NCBI GenBank assembly: GCA_015478655.1
Contig: JADMIJ010000045.1
Coordinates: 1-35,110, forward strand
Reading direction: 5' to 3'
DNA length: 35,110 bases
Origin: Acidimicrobiales bacterium
Lineage (GTDB): Bacteria; Actinomycetota; Acidimicrobiia; Acidimicrobiales; RAAP-2
The notes under the pieces were generated by a model that was not told where the DNA came from, did no database searches, and saw nothing but the letters and a program-made list of their open reading frames with translations. Position 1 is the first letter of the stretch. Each line of letters opens with the position of its first letter. A program made the translations under genes and the position numbers. Below are positions 1 to 8,032 of the stretch, one piece after another.

Positions 1-55
1 CCAGATGGGTCGATCCCTATCGGGTCCCGCCAGATGGGTCGATCCCTATCGGGTC
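1..55. repeat. 29-bp tandem duplication at rpmG 3' end
   Basis: Bases 1-26 and 30-55 are identical (CCAGATGGGTCGATCCCTAT followed by CGGGTC), separated by CCG, giving a period of 29. The second copy covers the last two codons and the TAG stop of rpmG on the minus strand, so the unit duplicates the gene's end and its downstream flank. The window edge cuts the left side, so more copies could lie beyond it. It may be a real slippage duplication or an assembly artefact. Confidence 0.85.
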
Positions 56-210
56 TCCTTGTGCAGCGTGTGCTGGCGGTCCCAGCGGCAGAACTTCTTC
101 ATTTCGATCCGCTCACGGTCATTGATCTTGTTCTTCGTCGTGATGTAATTACGACGCTTGCACTGCTCGCATGCCAGGGTGACCTGGATACGCTTCTCAT
201 TCTTTGCCAC
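46..210 (-). CDS. rpmG: 50S ribosomal protein L33
   Basis: A 54-residue L33, a small component of the large ribosomal subunit. It is recognised from [20 protein letters not shown], then NYITTKNK and a C-terminus ending HTLHKETR. The start is the GTG at 210, preceded by a clean AGGAG five bases upstream; the longer open frame upstream runs back into the tRNA gene and is not coding. The zinc-ribbon type of L33 has two CxxC pairs. Here the first is intact (CEQC), but the second reads CRWD, with Asp (codon GAC) where the fourth Cys would be, so zinc binding may be weakened or lost. It lies downstream of tRNA-Thr and tRNA-Met on the same strand, the order usually found before secE-nusG in actinobacteria. 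Confidence 0.95.
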   Translation of the reverse strand: MAKNEKRIQVTLACEQCKRRNYITTKNKINDRERIEMKKFCRWDRQHTLHKETR

Positions 211-297
211 GGTGACTCCTCTTGCACTCTTTCGCCGAAGCCGGCCAAAGATAGTTCCGATGCTTGCCCTGTGCTCTCTTGCTGCCTGTCCCGAAGG

Positions 298-374
298 TGG
301 TAGCGGCGGCCGGACTCGAACCGGCGACCTCACGATTATGAGCCGTGCGCTCTAACCAGCTGAGCTACGCCGCC
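298..374 (-). tRNA. tRNA-Met (CAT), elongator type
   Basis: The minus strand folds as a full cloverleaf: acceptor GGCGGCG with CGCCGCT (first pair G-U), D-arm GCTC/GAGC, anticodon loop CTCATAA with CAT at 340-338, T-arm GCCGG-TTCGAGT-CCGGC. The first acceptor pair is formed, unlike the 1-72 mismatch of bacterial initiators, so this is an elongator tRNA (or a tRNA-Ile2 with a modified C34). Discriminator A at 301 is followed by an encoded CCA (300-298). Confidence 0.95.
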
Positions 375-382
375 ACGGGGCG

Positions 383-455
383 AGCCCCCTGTCGGAATCG
401 AACCGACGACACCAGCCTTACCATGGCTGTGCTCTGCCGACTGAGCTAAGGGGGC
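383..455 (-). tRNA. tRNA-Thr (GGT)
   Basis: A 73-nt cloverleaf on the minus strand: acceptor GCCCCCT/AGGGGGC, D-arm with AGTCGGCAGAGC, anticodon stem CAGCC/GGCTG around loop ATGGTAA (GGT at 422-420), T-arm GTCGG-TTCGATT-CCGAC. The discriminator is T and no CCA is encoded. It lies 8 bases upstream of tRNA-Met on the same strand, so the two are probably processed from one transcript that continues into rpmG. Confidence 0.95.
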
Positions 456-485
456 AGTGCGGCTCGATCGAGCAGCAAAGAGAAG

Positions 486-491
486 AGCATA
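486..491 (-). promoter_or_regulatory. possible -10 box for tRNA-Thr/tRNA-Met/rpmG
   Basis: TATGCT on the minus strand, about 31 bases before the tRNA-Thr 5' end. No clear -35 element is visible, so this is a suggestion only. Confidence 0.3.
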
Positions 492-542
492 GCCAAAGGC
501 GGAGCAGGCCGATAGAGCGCGCTGCCTCGCTACCATCGACGA

Positions 543-1031
543 ATGCGCGTGCTCCTGGCGAGACCTGCCGATGCCGAGGCGATCCGGTCGATCTACAACG
601 CCGAGGTCGCCGGGTCGACGGCCACCTTCGATCTCGTGCCCCGCACGCCCGACGAGCAGATCGCCTGGTTGTCGGAACACAGCGGGCCGTATCCGGCCAT
701 CGTGGCGATGGATGACCATGACGTGGTCCTCGGCTTCGGCTCGCTGTCCGTGTACCGGGACCGTCCCGCCTATGCCACGACAGTCGAGGACTCCGTGTAC
801 GTGGGAGAGGACCATCGGGGGAAGGGTGTGGGGAGGCTCCTCATGGAAGAGCTGATCCAGCTGGCCACCCGGCATGGCTTTCACGCCGTCGTTGCCCGGA
901 TCGGCGAGGATAACGGGCCCTCGATCAGCCTGCATCAGGCGTGCGGGTTCCGGATGGTGGGTGTCGAACAGGAGGTGGGCCGGAAGTTCAATCGCTGGCT
1001 CGACGTCACCGTGCTCCAACGCCTGCTCTGA
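543..1031 (+). CDS. GNAT acetyltransferase, phosphinothricin acetyltransferase-like
   Basis: A 162-residue GNAT protein that would acetylate an amine using acetyl-CoA in the cytoplasm. The family features are YNAEVAGSTATFD near residue 18, the PRTPDEQIAWL segment, YRDRPAYATTVEDSVYV, the acetyl-CoA pyrophosphate loop RGKGVGRLL near residues 91-99, and IGEDNGPSISLHQACGFRMV. This arrangement is that of the Pat/Bar and MnaT (methionine sulfoximine/sulfone) branch, which acts on phosphinothricin-like amino acids; the true substrate cannot be read from sequence. The start ATG follows TACCAT by six bases, so the transcript may be leaderless. It stands alone between divergent tRNA genes and convergent mptB. 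Confidence 0.9.
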   Translation: MRVLLARPADAEAIRSIYNAEVAGSTATFDLVPRTPDEQIAWLSEHSGPYPAIVAMDDHDVVLGFGSLSVYRDRPAYATTVEDSVYVGEDHRGKGVGRLLMEELIQLATRHGFHAVVARIGEDNGPSISLHQACGFRMVGVEQEVGRKFNRWLDVTVLQRLL

Positions 1032-1066
1032 GCCCGCCGGCCACTCCGCTCCGGGGTCGACCTGCC

Positions 1067-2770
1067 TCAGCCGACAGGAGCCGAGACCACGCGGCCGATG
1101 CCGACGGAAGGCGCCGGTGGGACCGCGTCGCGGCGTTCCCACGTGGCCAGCGGAACGGTGAGGACCACGAGGATCCACAGCAGGGTCAACACGATCAACA
1201 GGGGATCGCCGTGGATCAGGCTGCCGACCAGTTGGGTGCCGCCCGGCAGTTCGATGAATGCCGTGACCATGGAGAGCCCGATGATCAGCGAGCGGAGTCG
1301 ACCCAATGCCACCGGCGCCAACAGGATCAGTCCCCAGGACAGATACCAGGGTTGCACCACGGGACCCAGGACCACGAACAGCAACAAGGTGATACCCAAA
1401 GCCTTCAGGGTGCCGATCCGGTCGCTGTTCAGCAGGAGCCACACGCCGGCGATGCCCGCGGTCAGGAGCCCGAAGAACCGGGTCACCGTGAGCACACCCC
1501 CCAGGCCCACACCGATGTGGGCGATGTGGGCGATGCCGGCAAAGACCAGGGCCAGCGATGTGGTGGGGGCCGTCCATGACCGCACCGCCCCCGGAGTTCC
1601 CAGGATGGTGACCCATCCCCAGCCCAGGCCGCTGACGTACGAGAAGAATGCGAGCACGGCCGCGCCGAGCAGGCCCGCGGTCACCACCGGTCGTATTCGG
1701 TCGCGCGTCGAAGCCTGGGATCCCAGCCAGCTCCACCCGACATAGAGGATCCCAATGGCCGCCGGTGCCTTGATGGCCGTGGCCAGGGCGCACAGCAGGA
1801 TGGCGACGATGGGACGCTTCTCCTTCGCCGCGGTCAGGCCGGCCACCAGCAAGCCGAGCATCAAGGCGTCGTTGTGAGCTCCGCCGACGAGATGCAGGAT
1901 CGTCACCGGGTTCAACACCATGAGCGTGAACACCTCGGCGCCGTCCCGGTGGTAGAGGCGCGCCAGCCGGGGGACACAGGCTGCCATGAGCAGCACCCCG
2001 GCCAGGGCCAGCAGCCGCAGGAGCACGATGGTGGCCAGCTCGTTGTGGAGGGTGATCCGGGCGACGAGCCCGTCGAGTTGCAGGAACAGAGGTCCGTAGG
2101 GAGCCGGGGCATTGCCCCACAGGTTGTCGACCGGGGCCGTGTAGGCGTTGTTGCCCAGCTCGAACGGACCGTAGAGATACGGGTTCATGTGATGGCTGAC
2201 CATCTCGCCCTGGGCCGCATAGGAGTACGCGTCCCGGCTGAACAGCGGGGCAATGACCATCATGGGCAGCGACCACAGGGCAAGCACCCACATCATCCGG
2301 TTGATGGGGACGCCGGGGCGGCGGGAGTACAACCGGGACATGCCCCACCACACCCGCATAAGCAGCAGGAGCCCGCCGTACACGGCCGCCAGCGTGAAAT
2401 AGACCCCCCAATGGCTGGCCCCCGGTGTCGAGGGCACCCCGAAGAACCACACCCCCGGCATCTCCAGTTTGAACGGCGAGCTCGGAAGGGACCCACCGAT
2501 GGCAATCGCCAGCATGGCCACGAACCCCAACAGGGCCGGGCGCAGGACCAGTCCGCGTGGTTGGGCACCGAGGTCCCCAGCCGAGGGCTGCTCGCCGGGC
2601 AAACCGGTTGCCCCGTCCATCCGCTGGCGCACCGACTCGAAGCACCGGTCGACGAACCTCAGCCCGGCGCTGCTCGCTTCGATGGCCAGCGACCGCAGAC
2701 CGGCGGAGGTGGGATCGGTGGCCACGCGCTCGCCTTCAAGCCCCTCGGCAGACGAGATCTCCGTTGGCAT
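1067..2770 (-). CDS. MptB-like polyprenol-phosphomannose-dependent mannosyltransferase
   Basis: A 567-residue polytopic membrane protein of the GT-C fold. After a soluble N-terminus of about 75 residues come roughly a dozen hydrophobic segments. The hallmark FSRDAYSYAAQGE (residues 177-189, with the Asp at 180) followed by MNPYLYGP, and GGAHNDALMLGLL further on, are typical of the MptA/MptB family, which transfers mannose from polyprenyl-phosphomannose to the alpha-1,6 mannan of lipomannan-type glycolipids in Corynebacteriales. In this organism the acceptor is unknown; a cell-envelope glycan is the safest inference. The ATG at 2770 lacks a close Shine-Dalgarno (GAGGAG is 14 bases away), so the start could be further inside, for example Met51 just before the membrane part. 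Confidence 0.85.
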   Translation of the reverse strand: MPTEISSAEGLEGERVATDPTSAGLRSLAIEASSAGLRFVDRCFESVRQRMDGATGLPGEQPSAGDLGAQPRGLVLRPALLGFVAMLAIAIGGSLPSSPFKLEMPGVWFFGVPSTPGASHWGVYFTLAAVYGGLLLLMRVWWGMSRLYSRRPGVPINRMMWVLALWSLPMMVIAPLFSRDAYSYAAQGEMVSHHMNPYLYGPFELGNNAYTAPVDNLWGNAPAPYGPLFLQLDGLVARITLHNELATIVLLRLLALAGVLLMAACVPRLARLYHRDGAEVFTLMVLNPVTILHLVGGAHNDALMLGLLVAGLTAAKEKRPIVAILLCALATAIKAPAAIGILYVGWSWLGSQASTRDRIRPVVTAGLLGAAVLAFFSYVSGLGWGWVTILGTPGAVRSWTAPTTSLALVFAGIAHIAHIGVGLGGVLTVTRFFGLLTAGIAGVWLLLNSDRIGTLKALGITLLLFVVLGPVVQPWYLSWGLILLAPVALGRLRSLIIGLSMVTAFIELPGGTQLVGSLIHGDPLLIVLTLLWILVVLTVPLATWERRDAVPPAPSVGIGRVVSAPVG

Positions 2771-3077
2771 GAGGTTGGGGGCTTCTCCTCGGTCGAACCG
2801 CTGAAATCGAGACAGTCAGTCCATCTGGTGGACGAGGAGCGAATCCCTACGATCCTCCTCCACGGCGTCAAAAGCGTGTCCCCGACCAGTGCCGCCCGCT
2901 CCAGGGCCCACCATGACCGCAATGAATCCGTAACTTTATTGTAACCAATTGTCCGGGGCGGGCAAGTCACCCGACGGCGACTGAAATGGCGTGGCCCCGA
3001 TGCCTGACGAAGCGGGCAGTCGTGCCGGAGGCAGCGCAGGACCCAGGGTCCCGGCCGCCTCCGGCCGACGCATGCGG
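2771..3077. promoter_or_regulatory. gene-free interval with a candidate mptB promoter
   Basis: On the minus strand -35 TTGCCC (2965-2960) and -10 TACAAT (2943-2938) are separated by 16 bases, in an AT-richer patch unlike its surroundings. Transcription would start near 2931, leaving about 160 bases of leader before mptB. The leader can encode a 32-residue frame from ATG 2914 to a stop at 2816, but it has no ribosome-binding site and I do not call it a gene. Nothing recognisable lies between 2966 and the tRNA. Confidence 0.5.
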
Positions 3078-3159
3078 TGGGCCGGGAAGGATTTGAACCT
3101 TCGAAGGCAGTGCCGGCAGATTTACAGTCTGCTCCCTTTGGCCGCTCGGGCACCGACCC
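3078..3159 (-). tRNA. tRNA-Tyr (GTA)
   Basis: An 82-nt class II tRNA on the minus strand: acceptor GGGTCGG/CCGGCCC, anticodon stem GCAGA/TCTGC with loop CTGTAAA (GTA at 3125-3123), a long variable arm (CGGCACTGCCTTC), T-arm GAAGG-TTCAAAT-CCTTC, discriminator A. CCG rather than CCA follows, so CCA must be added. TATCCT ten bases upstream of the 5' end is a likely -10 box. Confidence 0.95.
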
Positions 3160-3203
3160 GCAGGGCGCAAGGATATCCCGTGGCGCGGAGCTACTGTTTC
3201 GTC

Positions 3204-3692
3204 ATGCCCACCTTCGATGTCGTCTCCGAAGTTGACATGCAGGAGGTCCGTAACGCGGTGGACCAGGCCAACCGTGAGGCGGCAACCCGTTTCGATTTCA
3301 AAGGAACCGACTCCTCGATCGAGCTCACGGAAAAGGAGCTGGTCCTCTCCTCGTCGACGGACGATCGACTGCGTGCCCTCTTTCAGGTTCTTCAGGAGAA
3401 GTTGGTCAAGCGCGAGGTCTCCCTCAAGTCCTTCGACATAGGGAAGATCGAAGAGGCATCGCGTGGCTCCGCCCGCCAACGACTGACCATTCAGGCCGGC
3501 ATCTCTTCCGACCATGCCAAGAGGATCAACAAGTTCATCAAGGACCTGGGGCTGAAGGGCGTGAGCTCGCAGACGCAGGGGGACCAGCTTCGGGTGAGCG
3601 GGAAGAAACGAGATGACCTCCAGGCCGTGATCAGCGCGTGCAAGGCGGAGGACTTCGGTATTCCCCTGCAGTTCAGCAATTTCCGGGACTGA
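3204..3692 (+). CDS. yajQ: YajQ family nucleotide-binding protein
   Basis: A 162-residue YajQ/DUF520 protein. It begins MPTFDVVSEVDMQEVRNAVDQ and contains the family features RFDFKGTDSSIEL, KREVSLKSFDIGK, and a C-terminus PLQFSNFRD. Homologues have two ferredoxin-like domains; some bind cyclic di-GMP and others have been reported to bind RNA, so a regulatory role is possible but not shown here. The full-length match fixes the start at the ATG at 3204, six bases after TACTGT; the longer upstream frame crosses tRNA-Tyr and is not coding. It diverges from tRNA-Tyr and converges on the GtrA-like gene. Confidence 0.95.
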   Translation: MPTFDVVSEVDMQEVRNAVDQANREAATRFDFKGTDSSIELTEKELVLSSSTDDRLRALFQVLQEKLVKREVSLKSFDIGKIEEASRGSARQRLTIQAGISSDHAKRINKFIKDLGLKGVSSQTQGDQLRVSGKKRDDLQAVISACKAEDFGIPLQFSNFRD

Positions 3693-3743
3693 TCGGGGCA
3701 CCACCGCCGGGCCCAGATCCAGAGGTTCAGCTCCGGTGAGCGA

Positions 3744-4244
3744 TCAGGCCGCCTCCACAAGTTCGTCGAGCTCCTCGAGAGGGTGCACGTGGAAGAGCCG
3801 GTTGAACAGCATGTACTTGAGCACCCAGAACAGCCCGAACGAGAGCACGTTGGCCAGGAGCACCAGTGCGGTCTGCTGGAGATGGCTCAGGTGGTGCACG
3901 ATGCTGAGGTGCCGGGCAACGGCGGCGCCGCCGATCGACACCACGATGCCGATGGCCGACATCGTCCAGAACGGGACGATCTCCTTCATGAGGTGGGATC
4001 GGCCACCCTTCCTCCATACCCACTTCCGGTTGAGGAAGTAGGAGGGAACGGTGGCGACGATATTGGCGAAGACCGTGCTGCCGATCTCGCCCCAGAGGTG
4101 GAACACTCCGAAGACGATGGCCAATACCCCGAACGAGACGGCCGTCGATATGCCCGAGACGGCGGTGTAGCGAAACAGCTGCCACGCCTCGGGAGTACCC
4201 CGCTTCTGCCACAGATGCACCACACGAAGAGGTAGTCCGGCCAC
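3744..4244 (-). CDS. GtrA-like membrane protein
   Basis: A 166-residue protein with about four transmembrane helices (near residues 24-46, 52-72, 88-108, 125-147) and the family features FRYTAVSGISTAVSFGV and FLNRKWVWR. GtrA-like proteins are thought to help flip or use polyprenyl-linked sugars in glycan or teichoic-acid modification. A role beside the nearby mannosyltransferase is an inference from distance only. The start is the GTG at 4244, six bases after TAGGGT, which suggests a leaderless transcript. It lies downstream of the beta-glucosidase on the same strand, 143 bases away, and that gap holds its own promoter. Confidence 0.88.
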   Translation of the reverse strand: MAGLPLRVVHLWQKRGTPEAWQLFRYTAVSGISTAVSFGVLAIVFGVFHLWGEIGSTVFANIVATVPSYFLNRKWVWRKGGRSHLMKEIVPFWTMSAIGIVVSIGGAAVARHLSIVHHLSHLQQTALVLLANVLSFGLFWVLKYMLFNRLFHVHPLEELDELVEAA

Positions 4245-4387
4245 GGCGAAACCCTAGTCGTCATCAATCCGTAATATCCTCCGGCCCTTCCCGCCACCGG
4301 GGGTGTGGGACCCGGGTCGCAGATGGACCGGGCCACCGTGAGCAGGCACGATTGTCGAGAGGACACCGACCGGTCGAGGTGCCGGAC

Positions 4388-5560
4388 TCAGAGGGCGTTG
4401 GCCCGGGCGACGCCGCCCAGCCAAGCGGCACTGGGCTTCGGGCGCCGCTCGAAGGTGTCCCGGTCCACAACCACCATCCCGAACGTCGGGCCGTATCCGA
4501 GCACCCACTCGAAGTTGTCCAACAGGCTCCAATAGAAATAGCCGCGCACGTCGATCCCGTCGTCGAGACAGCGCTTCAGCCCGGTCAGCGCTCGCCGGAC
4601 GTAGTCGATCCTCAGGGCGTCGTCGTCGGTCCCGATGCCGTTCTCCGTGACGTAGACCGGCACTCGCCCGGTCTTCTCCCAGGCTCGGCGGATCGTCCCC
4701 TCCAGGGCCTCGGGCCAGAACTCATAACCCATCTGGGTGGTGGGCACACCCTCCTCGCCGCGGACGGAACCGTCCGGCCCGACCCTCGTCCTGGTGTAGG
4801 TCTGCACTCCTATGAAGTCGTCGCCCCCGGTCGCCTCGAGGAACACATCCTCGGAAGGGCGCCGGATCCGTTCGAGCCATTCCTCCCCCCCGGGCTGCAG
4901 CTGGTAGTCGGTCATCGACAAGGTCATGCCCACCGGATAGTCGCCGGGGCCGGACCGGATGGCATCGACCGCCCGCCGATGGGCGGCGACCAGGGCCTGG
5001 TTCACGACGTCCCGGCGGCCTCGATCCCGCACCCGGGGCGGAAAGATCCCGTGGCGCCAACCCATGGTGGCCACCACGTTCGGCTCGTTGAGCGTGCAGG
5101 CCATTCCGATCAGGTCACCGAGGTGAGAGGCTGCTCGCTCGCAGAATCGGGCAAAGCGGTCCGGGGCCCTGGCGCCTTCCCAGGTTCCCCCCGCCGCCAA
5201 CCAGCGGGGATGGGTGAAGTGGTGAAAGGTGACCACGGGGAGAATGCCGTGCTCGTGGCAGGCGGCTGCCATGCGGCGGTAGTGGTCGAGGGCCACTCGG
5301 GAGAACTCCCCCTCCTCCGGTTCGATCCGGCTCCATTCGAGCGAGAATCGGTACGACGACAGACCGAGGCTCGCCACCAAGGCGATGTCCTCGGGATAGC
5401 GATTGAAGGAATCGCACGCATCCCCGCTCACGTCGACGCAACCTGAAGTGGGGTCGTGTTCGAACGCCCACCAATCGTTGTTGACGTTGCCCCCTTCGAT
5501 CTGATGGGCGGCAGTTGCCGTTCCCCAGACGAAGCGGTCGGGAAAGCGAATCTCAGGCAC
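4388..5560 (-). CDS. GH1 family beta-glucosidase
   Basis: A cytoplasmic retaining beta-glycosidase of glycoside hydrolase family 1, 390 residues from the chosen start. It opens VPEIRFPDRFVWGTATAAHQ, the usual family beginning, and carries the acid/base Glu in TLNEP (about residue 159) and the nucleophile in YVTENG (about residue 306), then YFYWSLLDNFEW near the C-terminus. It is shorter than many GH1 enzymes (about 450), chiefly through shorter loops. The frame stays open to GTG 5599, but the GTG at 5560 fits the family better and lies seven bases after TACGGT; the upstream codons are formed by a perfect dyad that looks regulatory. No sugar transporter or LacI-type regulator gene is next to it in the window. 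Confidence 0.92.
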   Translation of the reverse strand: MPEIRFPDRFVWGTATAAHQIEGGNVNNDWWAFEHDPTSGCVDVSGDACDSFNRYPEDIALVASLGLSSYRFSLEWSRIEPEEGEFSRVALDHYRRMAAACHEHGILPVVTFHHFTHPRWLAAGGTWEGARAPDRFARFCERAASHLGDLIGMACTLNEPNVVATMGWRHGIFPPRVRDRGRRDVVNQALVAAHRRAVDAIRSGPGDYPVGMTLSMTDYQLQPGGEEWLERIRRPSEDVFLEATGGDDFIGVQTYTRTRVGPDGSVRGEEGVPTTQMGYEFWPEALEGTIRRAWEKTGRVPVYVTENGIGTDDDALRIDYVRRALTGLKRCLDDGIDVRGYFYWSLLDNFEWVLGYGPTFGMVVVDRDTFERRPKPSAAWLGGVARANAL

Positions 5561-5567
5561 GCAGGGA

Positions 5568-5600
5568 ACCGTAGCGTGGCGCATCACCTGATGCGCCACG
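5568..5600 (-). promoter_or_regulatory. beta-glucosidase promoter with overlapping 12-bp dyad (operator)
   Basis: CGTGGCGCATCA (5575-5586), spacer CC, then its exact complement TGATGCGCCACG (5589-5600). On the minus strand the dyad ends one base before the -10 box TACGGT (5573-5568), covering the -13 to -40 region. This is where a repressor of the LacI or similar helix-turn-helix type would bind. It lies 94 bases before tesB on the other strand. Confidence 0.7.
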
Positions 5601-5693
5601 CTTCCCCGGGCGCTCCGACCTCCATCGGATCAGACCCATGGGGTCGGCGGTCCTCGTGCGAAACGGCTCCCGACCACCTGTCAGGATGGAGGC

Positions 5694-6554
5694 GTGAGTG
5701 AAGCCCTCGATTTTCTGGTCGACCTTCTCGATCTCGAGTCCATCGAGGTCAACATCTTTCGAGGCGTGAGCCCCAATGAGGACCGTCAGCGCGTCTTCGG
5801 CGGCCAGGTGGCAGCACAGTCGCTGATGGCCGCCGGGCGAACAGTCGAACACGGGCGACCGCACTCGTTGCACGCGTACTTCCTGCGGCCTGGCGATCCC
5901 AATGTGCCCATCCTCTACGAGGTCGACCGGATCCGGGACGGTCGGTCCTTTACCACCCGCCTGGTGGTTGCCATCCAGCACGGCCGGGCCATCTTCAACA
6001 TGTCCGCCTCCTTCCACATCGACGAACCGGGGCTGTCCCACCAGCTCCCGATGCCCGACGTTCCACCGCCGGAGACCCTCGAGTCCCTCGAGCAGCGGCT
6101 CGAGCCCCACCGGGAGACCTTCGGGGACTGGTTCTCGCGTCTCCATCCCATCGACCAGCGATACATCGGGGAGCTCCCGTTCACCCGCCGAGCCGCGAAG
6201 GAGCCGATCCAACGACTGTGGATTCGGGCCGATGGCACCCTGGCGGACGATCCTCTGCTGCACGCCTGCATTGCCACCTACGCCTCGGACATGTCGTTGT
6301 TCGACACCATGTTGGCTCCCCACCAGGTGAACTGGGAGGACAACGACTTCATGGGCGCCAGCCTCGACCACTGCATGTGGTTCCATCGACCCTTCCGAGC
6401 GGACGAATGGCTGCTCTATGACATGGACAGCCCGGCGGCGTACGGGGCCCGGGGGCTGGCTCGGGGATTCATGTTCACCCAGCGGGGGGAACTGGTCGTG
6501 TCCATGGCCCAGGAGGGCCTGATGCGATTGGTGGCCCGCCACCCGAGCCCCTGA
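5694..6554 (+). CDS. tesB: acyl-CoA thioesterase II
   Basis: A 286-residue double hot-dog thioesterase that hydrolyses medium- and long-chain acyl-CoA to free acid and CoA. Family features are the N-terminal VFGGQVAAQSLMAA, the HSLHAYFLRPG segment, RDGRSFTTRLVVAIQ, and in the second half DYASDM-like TYASDMSLFDT followed by MGASLDHCMWFHRPFRADEWLLY and a C-terminal GELVVSMAQEGLMR. The start is the GTG at 5694 with GGAGG close upstream; CAGGAT six bases before it is also a possible -10 box. It probably releases CoA during fatty-acid turnover. It diverges from the beta-glucosidase and converges on citrate synthase. Confidence 0.95.
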   Translation: MSEALDFLVDLLDLESIEVNIFRGVSPNEDRQRVFGGQVAAQSLMAAGRTVEHGRPHSLHAYFLRPGDPNVPILYEVDRIRDGRSFTTRLVVAIQHGRAIFNMSASFHIDEPGLSHQLPMPDVPPPETLESLEQRLEPHRETFGDWFSRLHPIDQRYIGELPFTRRAAKEPIQRLWIRADGTLADDPLLHACIATYASDMSLFDTMLAPHQVNWEDNDFMGASLDHCMWFHRPFRADEWLLYDMDSPAAYGARGLARGFMFTQRGELVVSMAQEGLMRLVARHPSP

Positions 6555-6608
6555 CCTGCCTGCCCGGCGGCGTCCTCGACGCGCTGCCCTGGGCGGGAGC
6601 CGGGTTGC

Positions 6609-7880
<1,272 letters not shown>

Positions 7881-8032
7881 TGGTCCTCAGGCCCTTCTGT
7901 TGACTGCTGATCTCTCGCTTCACCCAATCCTAGATCGTCGCCCCCTGTAGCTGACCAACCCGGTCGGGACGTTTTGTCGGGTGCAGAGCCATCGCCGGCG
8001 TCGAACCGGGCCCGCCGGTGACATCCGGCGGC

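Noticed and set aside
336..2645. A 769-codon open frame on the minus strand
   Set aside because: It runs in another frame through mptB, across the GNAT gene and into both tRNA genes, and its product is Arg/Pro/Gly-rich with no family features. It is a high-GC shadow frame.
4352..5446. A 364-codon plus-strand frame opposite the beta-glucosidase
   Set aside because: The GH1 frame has all catalytic motifs at the right places; the opposite frame is low-complexity and lacks a start signal.
5561..5599. N-terminal extension of the beta-glucosidase to GTG 5599 or ATG 5584
   Set aside because: The codons are supplied by a perfect 12-bp dyad and the -10 box; the GH1 family normally begins near FPDRFVWG, which fits GTG 5560. 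Not excluded, but less likely.
6555..6608. Terminator between tesB and gltA
   Set aside because: Only a five-pair GCGTC/GACGC stem is present, which is expected by chance at this base composition.
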